From positions 1 to 43,601 of the forward strand of contig JAPWVK010000167.1 of assembly GCA_029241965.1 (NCBI GenBank): DNA of 43,601 nt. Reading direction: 5' to 3'. Positions 25,106 to 32,766 of this stretch are shown here, one piece after another. A program made the translations under genes and the position numbers. The stretch comes from Candidatus Methanophagales archaeon. Its GTDB lineage: Archaea; Halobacteriota; Syntropharchaeia; Alkanophagales; Methanospirareceae. How positions within the stretch are numbered: the stretch's first letter is position 1; every line of letters starts with the position of its first letter. The notes below the pieces were generated by a model. The model did not search any database, had not been told where the DNA came from, and saw only the letters and a program-made list of their open reading frames with translations.

Positions 25106-26131
25106 ATGAATAATAATAGAATGGATCTATGGCAAGTCGCAGTGCTAGCAATCGCGTTTATCGCAGCAATCGCTTTCTCTTCTTTACCTGTAAGTGCGGA
25201 AAGGCTCGAAGTAACAGACGACTTCGGTAGAACTGTAACCCTACACGGGGTTCCGGAAAGAATTATCGCGTTATCGCCAACCAATACGGAAATACTGTTC
25301 GCTATTGGCGCCGGTGACAGGGTTGTTGGCGTGACAGAATACTGTAATTACCCGGAAGAAGCGGAAGAGCTTCCACTGATAGGTGGCGTATCTACGGTGA
25401 GCATAGAGAAAGTAGTAGCCTTAGAGCCCGATCTCGTGCTTGGCTGCGCGTTGAACGGCAAAGAAACAGTTGTCCGGTTGACCGAACTGAATTTAACGGT
25501 CGTATCCCTAAATCCGGAGAACATCAATGAAATACTGGACGACATAGTGCTGGTAGGACAATTAACGGGTGAAGAAAAGAATGCGGCTTCGTTAGTCGCT
25601 GATATGGAACAAAGATTAGAAGAGATAAAACACAAAACGAGAGATGTGAAACGTTCAACAGTTGCTCACATTACCTGGCACGACCCTATCTGGGTTGCGG
25701 GCGGTGGCACGGTGCAAGACGAGTTGATAGAAATCGCAGGTGGCGAGAATGTCTTCTCGGACAAAAAAGACTGGGCGACTGTGAGTCTGGAAGAGTTCAT
25801 AGACCGCAATCCTGATGTGATTATTGTCTCGGTGGGGCATGGTGTAGCGGGCATGAAACCGTATGATTATATATTAAGTGAGGAGCGGCTGGAAGTGGTG
25901 AACGCAGTCAAGAATGATAGAGTTCACACAATAAATGCTGATATTGCGTCCCGAGCAGGCCCAAGGATAGTGAACGCAACGGAAATTGTTTATGAGTGCC
26001 TGTTAGAATCGTTCGATGATACTGGGACGCATACACCAGAGCCTGCCGGATTCGAAGCGGTATTAACTATTGCTGGCTTACTTACGGTACTGTGCTTCTT
26101 GAAAAGAAGGTCAAGAAGGAATAAAAATTGA
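25106..26131 (+). CDS. BtuF-like ABC-transporter substrate-binding protein with PGF-CTERM-like tail
   Basis: The 341-residue protein has a signal peptide (about 1-33, ending LPVSA) and a class III (helical-backbone) periplasmic-binding domain: DFGRTVTLHGVPERIIALSP, TEILFAIGAGDRVVGVTEYC, SIEKVVALEPDLVLG. This family binds cobalamin, haem or ferric siderophores for BtuCD/FhuBC-type importers. The C-terminus AGFEAVLTIAGLLTVLCFLK followed by RRSRR has the layout of the PGF-CTERM sorting signal with Pro replaced by Ala at the first position, after a TPEP linker. It has AAGGTGG 12 nt before the ATG. No permease or ATPase gene is in the window. The position after ExbB/DUF2149 supports a corrinoid or metal-chelate uptake role; the ligand is not determined. 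Confidence 0.82.
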   Translation: MNNNRMDLWQVAVLAIAFIAAIAFSSLPVSAERLEVTDDFGRTVTLHGVPERIIALSPTNTEILFAIGAGDRVVGVTEYCNYPEEAEELPLIGGVSTVSIEKVVALEPDLVLGCALNGKETVVRLTELNLTVVSLNPENINEILDDIVLVGQLTGEEKNAASLVADMEQRLEEIKHKTRDVKRSTVAHITWHDPIWVAGGGTVQDELIEIAGGENVFSDKKDWATVSLEEFIDRNPDVIIVSVGHGVAGMKPYDYILSEERLEVVNAVKNDRVHTINADIASRAGPRIVNATEIVYECLLESFDDTGTHTPEPAGFEAVLTIAGLLTVLCFLKRRSRRNKN

Positions 26132-26136
26132 TAATC

Positions 26137-26367
26137 GGACGCAGATTAACGCAGATAATCAGGATTTTAAATATAAGGAATTGGCGGAGGAGATTATTAG
26201 AATCTTCTATCGAGTTTATAATAAACTGGGTTATGGTTTTCTGGAAAAGGTTTATGAGAATGCAATGATGATAGAACTTAATTTTGGCACTAAACCGGAA
26301 GTTAAACGTAAGGCATTTGATAATTCGAGGAAATAGTTTCCTGCGTAAATCCATGTAATCTGCGTCC
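26137..26367. mobile_element. Inverted-repeat-bounded remnant containing a deleted GxxExxY gene
   Basis: Perfect 12-bp inverted repeats GGACGCAGATTA (26137-26148) and TAATCTGCGTCC (26356-26367) bound a 231-bp segment holding the GxxExxY fragment. Such repeats of the type 'cgcagattaacgcag' commonly accompany GxxExxY genes. Transposition is not shown; the element is suggested by structure only. Confidence 0.55.
26139..26336 (+). pseudogene. GxxExxY protein gene with in-frame internal deletion
   Basis: The frame reads QDFKYKELAEEIIRIFYRVY, NKLGYGFLEKVYENAMMIEL (the G-x-x-E-x-x-Y signature) and then directly NFGTKPEVKRKAFDNSRK. Full-length proteins (about 125 residues) have roughly 60 residues, including the PD-(D/E)XK-like core, between these two parts. 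No start codon is evident; it begins only 8 bp after the BtuF-like stop. The function of the family is unknown; this copy is surely inactive. Confidence 0.75.
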
Positions 26368-26386
26368 TAAATAGGTAGAAGTTATA

Positions 26387-26398
26387 CTTTATATACAG
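26387..26398 (+). promoter_or_regulatory. TATA-like promoter for the radical SAM gene
   Basis: CTTTATATACAG lies about 70 bp upstream of ATG 26464; AGGAG at 26451-26455 is the ribosome site. Confidence 0.5.
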
Positions 26399-26463
26399 CA
26401 AAAAAGGTATGAACGTTTAAGAATCACTGTACTACAACATTAGTACCGGTAGGAGACACAGCC

Positions 26464-27229
26464 ATGGATATTTACCATATGAGCTACACACAAAAATTCG
26501 TGGGCGAACGGATGGCAATGCTGTCTTTTAAAGGCTGTAACTTCGATTGCATTGGCTGTCTCAGGAAAAGAGACGAATGCGACATCTATGCGGAAGAGCG
26601 GAAATACATTGATTGGGAAATCGCGAATATACTAAGCGAATTGGAAGAGTTGAAGCCGCATAGGATATATCTCGGTGGATATGAACCCACCCTCGACCCG
26701 GATTTAATAATGATAATCGAACGCATCACAAAGCTCGGCACACATATCGTATTGATGACAAATGGAAGCAAAATAAACACGGAATATGCGAAAGAATTGA
26801 AAAAGGCGGGCGTGAACAAGATTATTATCGGTATTAAGGCGTTTGATGCCGAAAAGCATCTTCACTACACGAAGCGGAGTAACGAGCAAGTATTGACTGC
26901 GATAAAGAACTTAGCAACGATAGAAGACGCTTATTTCAGATTACAGATAGAGACAGTTTTGATCCCGGGCATAAATGACCCAGCGGATATAGAAGGTCTG
27001 GCAATGTTCATCTCGCGGATATATCCTTCCATTTCTCTTTTCATCGAGCCCTGCTTTAGAGAGCGTGGAGTTTAAAGAACCCAGGAAGAAAGATTTAATT
27101 GAAGCGGTTTCGAGAGCTATGAAACATCTATATGTTGTGTCCTATCACCCTTTGTACTCGGAGATAAAAGAAATCAGGAAAACGCCAAGGAAGGCGAAAT
27201 TCATTGAAATTATGCCCAAACAAATATAA
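26464..27229 (+). pseudogene. Radical SAM protein, apparently frameshifted near 27060-27072
   Basis: The first 200 codons encode a compact radical SAM domain: C25-x3-C29-x2-C32 (GCNFDCIGC) binds the 4Fe-4S cluster, YLGGYEPTLD replaces the usual GGEP, and IETVLIPGINDP follows. This frame stops at TAA 27073-27075, but the +1-shifted frame continues without a break as EFKEPRKKDLIEAVSRAMKH to TAA 27227-27229. That part is family-like and needed for a complete fold of about 255 residues. A one-base indel (or sequencing error) near 27065 is the simplest reading; programmed frameshifting is possible but has no visible signal. The domain resembles pyruvate formate-lyase-activating-enzyme-like archaeal proteins; the substrate is unknown. 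Confidence 0.7.
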
Positions 27230-27255
27230 GCGCCTTTATGACAAGTCCCCATAGG

Positions 27256-27435
27256 TTTATTCAGTGGAAATTTATTAGTGTCCTGTGTGCACAAAGGGGA
27301 AGACACAAGAGGATTCAAAGAAGCAATTGCAGTGCTTACTCGGCACACAAATTTAGTTACGTGTTTTTGAATAAATGCTCACTCGTCAAAAAAAACCGCA
27401 CGGTTTCCGGCTCGGAGGCAAAAGCTGCGGTTTAG
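27256..27435 (+). pseudogene. Decayed fragment similar to the ExbB-like gene
   Basis: CVHKGEDTRGFKEAIAVL in one frame and, after a shift, SAHKFSYVFLNKCSLVKKN in another correspond to VHKGENTKEHKEAIAVL and TAHKFVHIFLNELSTLKND of the intact gene at 23441. About 50 bp around 27285 match 23719-23770 at roughly three quarters of positions, with many differences in third codon positions. This implies descent from a coding copy. No membrane helices of the channel remain. Confidence 0.5.
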
Positions 27436-27500
27436 AAAAGACATTAAAACCTCTCTTCGGGAAAAATCAGGCTTCCGTTAGACAACTTTTTACGCGGAAG

Positions 27501-27520
27501 TTTATAACTTATAAATATCT
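27501..27520 (+). promoter_or_regulatory. TATA-box promoter for cfbE
   Basis: An AT-rich stretch containing CTTATAAATA (27508-27517) lies about 35 bp upstream of ATG 27551. Bases 27436-27500 show nothing else. Confidence 0.5.
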
Positions 27521-27550
27521 TCTATAGACAACGAAGGTCGGGTTCGAGCG

Positions 27551-28858
27551 ATGAACATAAATGAAGCATCCAGTATATTGGTTTTAGACCCTATTCACGG
27601 GGCAGAAGTGATCGCAGAAGAGTTAAAAGAACTTGGAAAGGAAGTAGAAGTATTCAATCCGTACAGAGAATCTTCTTTGAACCAAACATTTTTTAACGGG
27701 CTGAAATACGATTTGGTTATCGCACCGGTACACCTGAATCCAAACTTTGAAATAGTAAAGCAGGCATTAAAGAATGACATACTTTTTATGAGCCATCACG
27801 AAGCGGTAAAACGGATTGCAGCTATAAATGACCTTTTCGCAGATATAACGGTGGTGGAAGTAACAGGGACAGTAAAAAAGACATCGGTCTGCGAGTTAAT
27901 ATGCCAGTTGGTAAGCGACAAAAAGGTGCTTTCGCATACCAGTTCCATTACAAGGTTCAAATCGGTAGAGGGCGAGGTACGATTTCCTAAGTTGGGTGGC
28001 ACGCCTGCAAATGTGTTAAAAGTGATGGAAATAGCACGCGAAAAGAATTTGAAGCCTGATATAGCGGTGTTTGAGGTTTCGCTTGGTTTAACAGGAATAG
28101 GCGACGTGGCGGTGATAACAAGCCTGGACGAAGATTACATGGTTGCGGGAGGCACAAAAGCGGCATCTGCGGTAAAAAAGGCATCCATAAGAAACTACGA
28201 GGGTAAAGATAGAAGTGTCATAGTCCACCCGGGGTCATCCGATATAAACGTGAACGGGAATACTTATGGTGATAGAAGTAGCAACCTGAGGATAGAGGAT
28301 AACAAGGTCGTTTGTAACCGGGTGAGAACGGTAAACGACGATTTTACAAGCGGCGAAATAGCCTGCAAGCCTCTTGATTCTTATATTGGCGGTGATTACT
28401 ACAGGAATTGCTTAGAAGCGGCGTTTTGTGCTGTGTTGAGTCTTGGCATTCCATTAGCGGAGGTAAATACTGAGGACATCTCGCCTGTACCGGGTAGGCT
28501 GAAACGTGAGGAGATAAATGGGCGAGTTTTGATTGACAATTCCAATTCAGGCACGAAATTAAAGTTCATCGGTGAGATTACGGAGATGGCGAGGCGGATT
28601 TCTGAGAAGATGATTTTGATTCTTGGGGTGGAGTCGCAATATGTATGTGAGGGTATGGACCTGGCGGAACTGAAAGACGTGGTTGAGAATAGCGCATCGG
28701 ATTTCGTTGAGATAATAATTGTGGGTGATGAGTTCAAGGGTAAAATCGAAGGTAAAAACGTGTTCTTTGACGCTAATCTTGATGCGGGTTTGGAAAGAGC
28801 ATTAAACGATTCGGAAGAAGGGTTTGTGATTATATCGAACGTGAAGACGTGGCGGTAA
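27551..28858 (+). CDS. cfbE: Probable coenzyme F430 synthase (Mur-ligase-like)
   Basis: The 435-residue protein starts SILVLDPIHGAEVIAEEL, matching the 'vLDtiHGg' N-terminus of CfbE, and has a Mur-ligase P-loop VVEVTGTVKKTSVCEL at about residues 101-116. Further on are FEVSLGLTGIGDVAVIT and DNSNSGTKL, the central and C-terminal Mur ligase segments. CfbE closes the last carbocyclic ring of F430, the nickel tetrapyrrole of methyl-coenzyme M reductase, in an ATP-dependent reaction. The P-loop second Gly of GxxGKT is Lys here (GTVKKTS). No other cfb genes are in the window. The gene is followed 114 bp later by an Lrp-type regulator. Identity rests on the N-terminal signature plus Mur architecture; another UDP-MurNAc-ligase-like archaeal protein is the alternative. 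Confidence 0.75.
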   Translation: MNINEASSILVLDPIHGAEVIAEELKELGKEVEVFNPYRESSLNQTFFNGLKYDLVIAPVHLNPNFEIVKQALKNDILFMSHHEAVKRIAAINDLFADITVVEVTGTVKKTSVCELICQLVSDKKVLSHTSSITRFKSVEGEVRFPKLGGTPANVLKVMEIAREKNLKPDIAVFEVSLGLTGIGDVAVITSLDEDYMVAGGTKAASAVKKASIRNYEGKDRSVIVHPGSSDINVNGNTYGDRSSNLRIEDNKVVCNRVRTVNDDFTSGEIACKPLDSYIGGDYYRNCLEAAFCAVLSLGIPLAEVNTEDISPVPGRLKREEINGRVLIDNSNSGTKLKFIGEITEMARRISEKMILILGVESQYVCEGMDLAELKDVVENSASDFVEIIIVGDEFKGKIEGKNVFFDANLDAGLERALNDSEEGFVIISNVKTWR

Positions 28859-28936
28859 TTGCCTTAAATAAAGGACGTGCAAGAGAAAAAGGATACGTTG
28901 AGCAGGAAAGAAGCAGTCGCTTCTTAGATGTGTATG

Positions 28937-28962
28937 ATATATTATTATACTGCCGTTATATT
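28937..28962 (+). promoter_or_regulatory. TATA-box promoter of the Lrp-type gene, probably leaderless
   Basis: ATATATTATTATACTG lies about 28 bp upstream of ATG 28973, and no ribosome site precedes the ATG. That spacing is typical of leaderless archaeal transcripts. Confidence 0.5.
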
Positions 28963-28972
28963 TTAACAAACG

Positions 28973-29449
28973 ATGGACCCGAAGCTGAAGAAGAAGGACA
29001 AATGTATTCTGAGGGCGCTGGTTGGGAACGGGCGGCTTTCTTACTCGGAGCTCGGCCGAAGATGTGGCATAAGCAGACAAGTCGCTTTTGAACACGTGAA
29101 GAAACTGTCAGTAGAAGGAGTGATAAAGGATTTTTCGGTGTGTTTGGATGCGGATAAGCTGGGTTTCTCCTTCGAGGCTTATGTGCTGCTCATTGCAAAA
29201 CCCGAAGAGTACCTGAGGAAAGAACTCTCGGAGTTCTTGAGTAGAAGTAAAAATGTAAAGAAAATTCAACTCCTCTTTGGCCGGTTTGATTTCTTCCTCG
29301 AGCTTCTTTTCCGGGATAAGGACGAAATGACGGAATTTATAAGGAGGATGCACTCTTTTGGTGCTGTTGAGAGGACTGAAACATTCATAGTCTATCAAAC
29401 AATGAAGGATATGCCAGAAGACCCGTTTTTGGACTGTTTTAGCGAGTGA
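28973..29449 (+). CDS. Lrp/AsnC-family transcriptional regulator
   Basis: The 158-residue protein has an N-terminal winged helix-turn-helix (about 5-55: KKDKCILRALVGNGRLSYSE then RRCGISRQVAFEHVKKL) and a C-terminal ligand-binding RAM-like domain (about 65-140) with KIQLLFGRFDFFLELLF, the usual 'GdyDy.l.v' strand. Length is normal. Such regulators form dimers or octamers and respond to amino acids or other small molecules. It sits between cfbE and a convergent MFS gene, whose end lies 7 bp from its own. Targets cannot be told from the sequence. Confidence 0.88.
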   Translation: MDPKLKKKDKCILRALVGNGRLSYSELGRRCGISRQVAFEHVKKLSVEGVIKDFSVCLDADKLGFSFEAYVLLIAKPEEYLRKELSEFLSRSKNVKKIQLLFGRFDFFLELLFRDKDEMTEFIRRMHSFGAVERTETFIVYQTMKDMPEDPFLDCFSE

Positions 29450-29456
29450 AGACCGT

Positions 29457-30650
29457 TTATCTTTTGACTTTTACCAACATAGAAGTACCAACCTTCCACA
29501 CCACAACCATCAAAACGAATAAAAGCACCGCATACCCCAGGAACAGCAACCTGGCACCGAAAATATCGGAGAGCGCACCACAAACAATCGGGATACAACC
29601 AAGACTGGCATAAAAAGTCGTATAATAAATGCCCATTACTTTTCCTTCCTGGCCTTCACCCGCTACTTTCGATGCTAAAGTCAACGTGCCAAGTAAAATC
29701 GCACCTATGCCCGCACCGATAAAAACGCTCATCAAAAAAAGTTCTGAGACGCTGGTCGCAGAATAGAGCACAAGCAAGCCGCAGACACACAAGAACAATC
29801 CGGCAACCGATAGATTGATTTCGCCTATTCGCTTCATCAGCTTGTTAAATCCTACTTGCAGTAACGTGAACGCCACGAACATCACTGAAAGAATCGTTCC
29901 GATGACTTCTTCTGAAATTCCGAAGTCCTCGACAGCAAAAGGAGAGAACAAGCCGCTCATCACGGAAGCAACGCCCTTACCAAAAAATACCATGACACAG
30001 CAAAGCGCCAATGCCTTTTTTCCCACCGCATCTAACGATAACCCTGCTCTCTTCTCCTTGGGTCTTCTTTTTCTTTTCGGCTCGTGAACAAAGAGCAGCA
30101 CTAATACCACGCTTATAAGTGCAAAAGCAGCGCAAAAGAGAAACGGCATGAATATACCGTAGATAGCAAAGAGAAAACCGCCTGAAATCGGACCCACCGC
30201 TAAACCGAGGCCCAAACCCATGTTGTACACGCTAAGCGCATGCCCCCGCTCTTCATGAGTCGTAATGTCCGCGAGTAAAGCAGCTACCGCGGGGAAGAAG
30301 AATCCGGCACCCGCACCCTGCAAAGCTCTCACAAATATCCAATCATGAGGACTCTTTGAAAATGGGAAAAGTAGAGCAGTAACAGAATAAAGTAAGAGCC
30401 CTATTACAATCAAAGGTTTTCTTCCTATTTTATCCGAGATAATACCTCCGGGGATGTTAAGAGCTAAGCTTACAAGTGCAAAAGAGGAGATTATCAAACC
30501 GGATACAAGGAAAGGGTGAGGGGTTTCCGGTACCATTACCCACATGCCAAGTAGCGGTGCAATCACAGTAACACCAAATTGCGTACTAAAAACACAGATC
30601 GCTGCGATTATAACTACTCTTGTACGTGTCTGGTTAGAATTAAACTGCAT
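29457..30650 (-). CDS. Major facilitator superfamily transporter
   Basis: The 397-residue protein has about 12 hydrophobic helices in two six-helix halves. The MFS motif A appears after helix 2 as GGIISDKIGRKPLIV, and a basic central loop (HEPKRKRRPKEKRAG) separates the halves. RALQGAGAGFFFPA is the helix-4 signature common in drug-efflux type members. The substrate is unknown. The ATG at 30650 has no clear ribosome site. It is convergent with the Lrp-type gene and divergent from the repeat-rich gap at 30651-30900. Confidence 0.88.
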   Translation of the reverse strand: MQFNSNQTRTRVVIIAAICVFSTQFGVTVIAPLLGMWVMVPETPHPFLVSGLIISSFALVSLALNIPGGIISDKIGRKPLIVIGLLLYSVTALLFPFSKSPHDWIFVRALQGAGAGFFFPAVAALLADITTHEERGHALSVYNMGLGLGLAVGPISGGFLFAIYGIFMPFLFCAAFALISVVLVLLFVHEPKRKRRPKEKRAGLSLDAVGKKALALCCVMVFFGKGVASVMSGLFSPFAVEDFGISEEVIGTILSVMFVAFTLLQVGFNKLMKRIGEINLSVAGLFLCVCGLLVLYSATSVSELFLMSVFIGAGIGAILLGTLTLASKVAGEGQEGKVMGIYYTTFYASLGCIPIVCGALSDIFGARLLFLGYAVLLFVLMVVVWKVGTSMLVKVKR

Positions 30651-30715
30651 GAATATTAATAATAGTTTTTCTATTGTAATTGTTTAGCGAACCACCCGAC
30701 TGCATAGATATTCAC

Positions 30716-30875
30716 GAGAAACATTTTCTTTGAAAGAAAAGCTTTGCCAACAACTTTTTTACTTTCAGTAAAAACTTTGACTAAAAACGTTATTTTTGTT
30801 TTTCTTTTAGCACATGTTTTCTTTTTCTGAAAAAGAAAAAGTGTTGTGTTAATCTTGTAAAATCTCTGTTTTTTC
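30716..30875. repeat. Dispersed hairpin-rich repeat, copy 3
   Basis: It contains TTTTCTTTTT and AAAAAGAAAA arms, GTGTTGTGTTAATCTTGT and the tail TCTGTTTTTT. It matches 89-123 and the reverse complement of 24168-24278. Several further AAAGCTTT/ACTTTC hairpins precede it. The 250-bp gap holds no gene. Confidence 0.65.
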
Positions 30876-30900
30876 CCCTATGCCTTACAAATACAATTTA

Positions 30901-31260
30901 CTATTTTAATTTCTTCCCGTCCTGCGATGAAACAAGTAAAATAATCCCGGTATACGCTATAAAAGCGATTAGGGAGGGGGTATCGAAAAGAGAAGCTATT
31001 GGATAAACGTCTATCTGAGCTAACTTTAAACAGCACAGTATAATCCCGAATATTGCACCCCATTTCTTGCTTAGCCAGAGCCCATAACCCGCAATTAAAA
31101 AACCAAGCCCTATTAGAAGCGCAAAAACTGCCTCCGATGTAAAATCGGGATAATTGAATCGTAATATATTCAAGGCAATTACAATTCCGACTACATAAAA
31201 TACTAGCGAAGTTCAAAATGTTGCTGGTCTTTTGTGTTTCAAAATTACCGTGTACTCCAT
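30901..31260 (-). pseudogene. Small membrane-protein gene with an in-frame TGA at codon 16
   Basis: From ATG 31258-31260 the frame reads MEYTVILKHKRPATF, TGA (31213-31215), then TSLVFYVVGIVIALNIL and on through two or three more hydrophobic helices to a TAG at 30901, 119 codons in all. A TATA-like GTTTTATACC about 25 bp upstream supports this start. The helix just after the TGA is needed for a normal topology, so the frame was clearly once continuous, most simply with TGG (Trp) at codon 16. A shortened product could begin at the TTG at 31173. The family is not recognised. It is either a pseudogene or a case of UGA readthrough. Confidence 0.55.
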
Positions 31261-31273
31261 TAGTTCATTGGTT

Positions 31274-31285
31274 GGTATAAAACTT
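31274..31285. promoter_or_regulatory. Shared divergent TATA element
   Basis: GGTATAAAAC reads as a TATA box for the + strand gene at 31314 and, reverse-complemented as GTTTTATACC, for the minus-strand gene starting at 31260. Confidence 0.5.
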
Positions 31286-31313
31286 ATTCACAAATCATGA
31301 GGATTAAATCTTT

Positions 31314-31853
31314 ATGAAAGTCTTAATTGGCTCCCGGAACCCTGTGAAATTGGAAGCGACAAAGGATGCGTTTTCTACATATTTCGATGTTGTGGATGTA
31401 GTAGGCATCTGCGTGAACAGTAAAGTATCCAATCAGCCAATAGAGGATGAAACCTTTGTTGGTGCAAGAAATAGAGCGCTTGCATTAAGTAGGATTAACG
31501 AAGAGCAGAATATTAAAGCCGAGTTCTTTGTGGGTATTGAAGGTGGGATACGGAAATTGTTTGGCCAGTGGTTTACTTTTGGTGTGATGTGTATTATGGA
31601 CGATGCAGGAAGAGTAGGCTATGGTACTTCGCCGTTCTTTGAACTTCCTTTGCATATCACAGAAAAGCTTTTGGCGGGTACAGAACTCGGTGAGGTGATG
31701 GATAATTTGATTGGTGAAGAAAATACGAAAGAAAAACAGGGTGCTGTTGGGTATTTTACTAAAGGGGTGATGGATAGGCGAAGATATTATGTGGCAGGGT
31801 TAACGGTTGCTTTGATTCCGTTTTTGAATGCGGAATTGTATTTAGGGGTGTGA
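31314..31853 (+). CDS. yjjX: Inosine/xanthosine triphosphatase (YjjX family)
   Basis: The 179-residue protein starts MKVLIGSRNPVKLEATKDAF, the nucleotide-binding loop SxNPvK of the family. QPIEDETFVGARNRA and FFVGIEGGI follow; EGG is the metal/triphosphate-binding signature. KEKQGAVGYFTKGVMDRRRYY near the C-terminus is also conserved. The enzyme hydrolyses ITP and XTP to monophosphates and so keeps damaged purines out of nucleic acids; it acts in the cytosol. Length is normal. GAGGA (about 31299-31303) precedes the ATG. Confidence 0.92.
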   Translation: MKVLIGSRNPVKLEATKDAFSTYFDVVDVVGICVNSKVSNQPIEDETFVGARNRALALSRINEEQNIKAEFFVGIEGGIRKLFGQWFTFGVMCIMDDAGRVGYGTSPFFELPLHITEKLLAGTELGEVMDNLIGEENTKEKQGAVGYFTKGVMDRRRYYVAGLTVALIPFLNAELYLGV

Positions 31854-32118
31854 CAGTTCTATTACGCGGAAATAATGAGGTAAGATTCTGTTCGAAGTGC
31901 GGTGTTTGCGGGTGAGGGGATTAGTGGTAAGCAAAGAGCTGGATAGTGAGGTTATTGGTATAAGGGGGGGTGTTGACACTCTAATAAAACTTTCGCAGCA
32001 AGGTTGGGAAGTGGTGGAGAGGTATATATTAGGGTAGAAGAATTACGAGAATGCTGTGCCTGTGTGATCGAGACGGTTTTTTTTGGCGTGTTTTTTCCAT
32101 ACATGTTCATTACAAGAT
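31854..32118. other. Gap with one unrecognised 41-codon ORF
   Basis: Nothing firm is seen. A GTG-started frame at 31912-32037 (VRGLVVSKELDSEVIGIRGG, then VDTLIKLSQQGWEVVERYI) has protein-like composition but no recognised family and no clear ribosome site. Just upstream, a frame reading FCSKCGVC is closed by stops. The gap may contain debris of lost genes beside the restriction system. Confidence 0.3.
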
Positions 32119-32766
32119 TCAGGCGAAAGAAAAGAATAAATGATGTACTTGAAAAAGAGAAAAATCAATTTCTCTTTTATGTACGGATTTGTAATGTTCA
32201 TTGAAACTATTAATAGGATCAGATTTTCCCATTTTAGAAGCGTTGCGTGTTTTATCAACTCTATTTTTTATCTCGCTAATAATCTCTCCTGTATTTCCAG
32301 ATGTGATGTACCCAATCATCGATCCGATGGAACAATTCTCGCTATACTTCCCAGTGAGGTATCGACAAACTCCACCAGCAATATAGTCTTTGTAACGTTC
32401 ATTATCATTTTCTTTTAATAATTTACACTCGGTTCCAAAATAAGAATTCGGCGGAAATATTGCACGAAAACAAAAATCAATTGTAGGCGTCTTGCCAGGA
32501 CCTGTTTTTCTTCTACCATGTGATTTCTCGTGAATAGGTCTAAGTGAAGTTTTATTATTCCACACTCCCAACAATTCATAATACAATTCCTCAGTAATCT
32601 CTGGTTCTGACATATCGGGTGTTACCACTCCAGAATTGCGTAACTTTATATAAGCGGCGCAGATAATTCTAAGGATAGTCCTGATTCCATCAGAACCAAG
32701 TTCTTCAGCTAAATCTTTTGGACGACCTGATATAAATTGCTGATCTGTACGGTCCGCAAGCCTCAC
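32119..32766 (-). CDS. Putative PD-(D/E)XK restriction endonuclease
   Basis: The 215-residue protein carries PTIDFCF and, 15 residues after the Asp, FGTECKLL (D97, E113, K115). This is the PD-(D/E)XK nuclease pattern with an ECK variant. The rest is mixed alpha/beta and does not match a named subtype I can recognise. It starts with GTG overlapping the TGA of the methyltransferase gene (GTGA, 32763-32766), so the two are co-translated as a restriction-modification pair. It is AT-rich compared with the chromosomal genes around it, suggesting acquisition. It would cut unmodified foreign DNA; the recognition site is unknown. Confidence 0.68.
   Translation of the reverse strand: MRLADRTDQQFISGRPKDLAEELGSDGIRTILRIICAAYIKLRNSGVVTPDMSEPEITEELYYELLGVWNNKTSLRPIHEKSHGRRKTGPGKTPTIDFCFRAIFPPNSYFGTECKLLKENDNERYKDYIAGGVCRYLTGKYSENCSIGSMIGYITSGNTGEIISEIKNRVDKTRNASKMGKSDPINSFNEHYKSVHKREIDFSLFQVHHLFFSFA

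Noticed and set aside
28849-29091. 80-codon frame overlapping the Lrp-type gene start
   Set aside because: It is out of frame with a well-supported Lrp/AsnC gene and has no family features.
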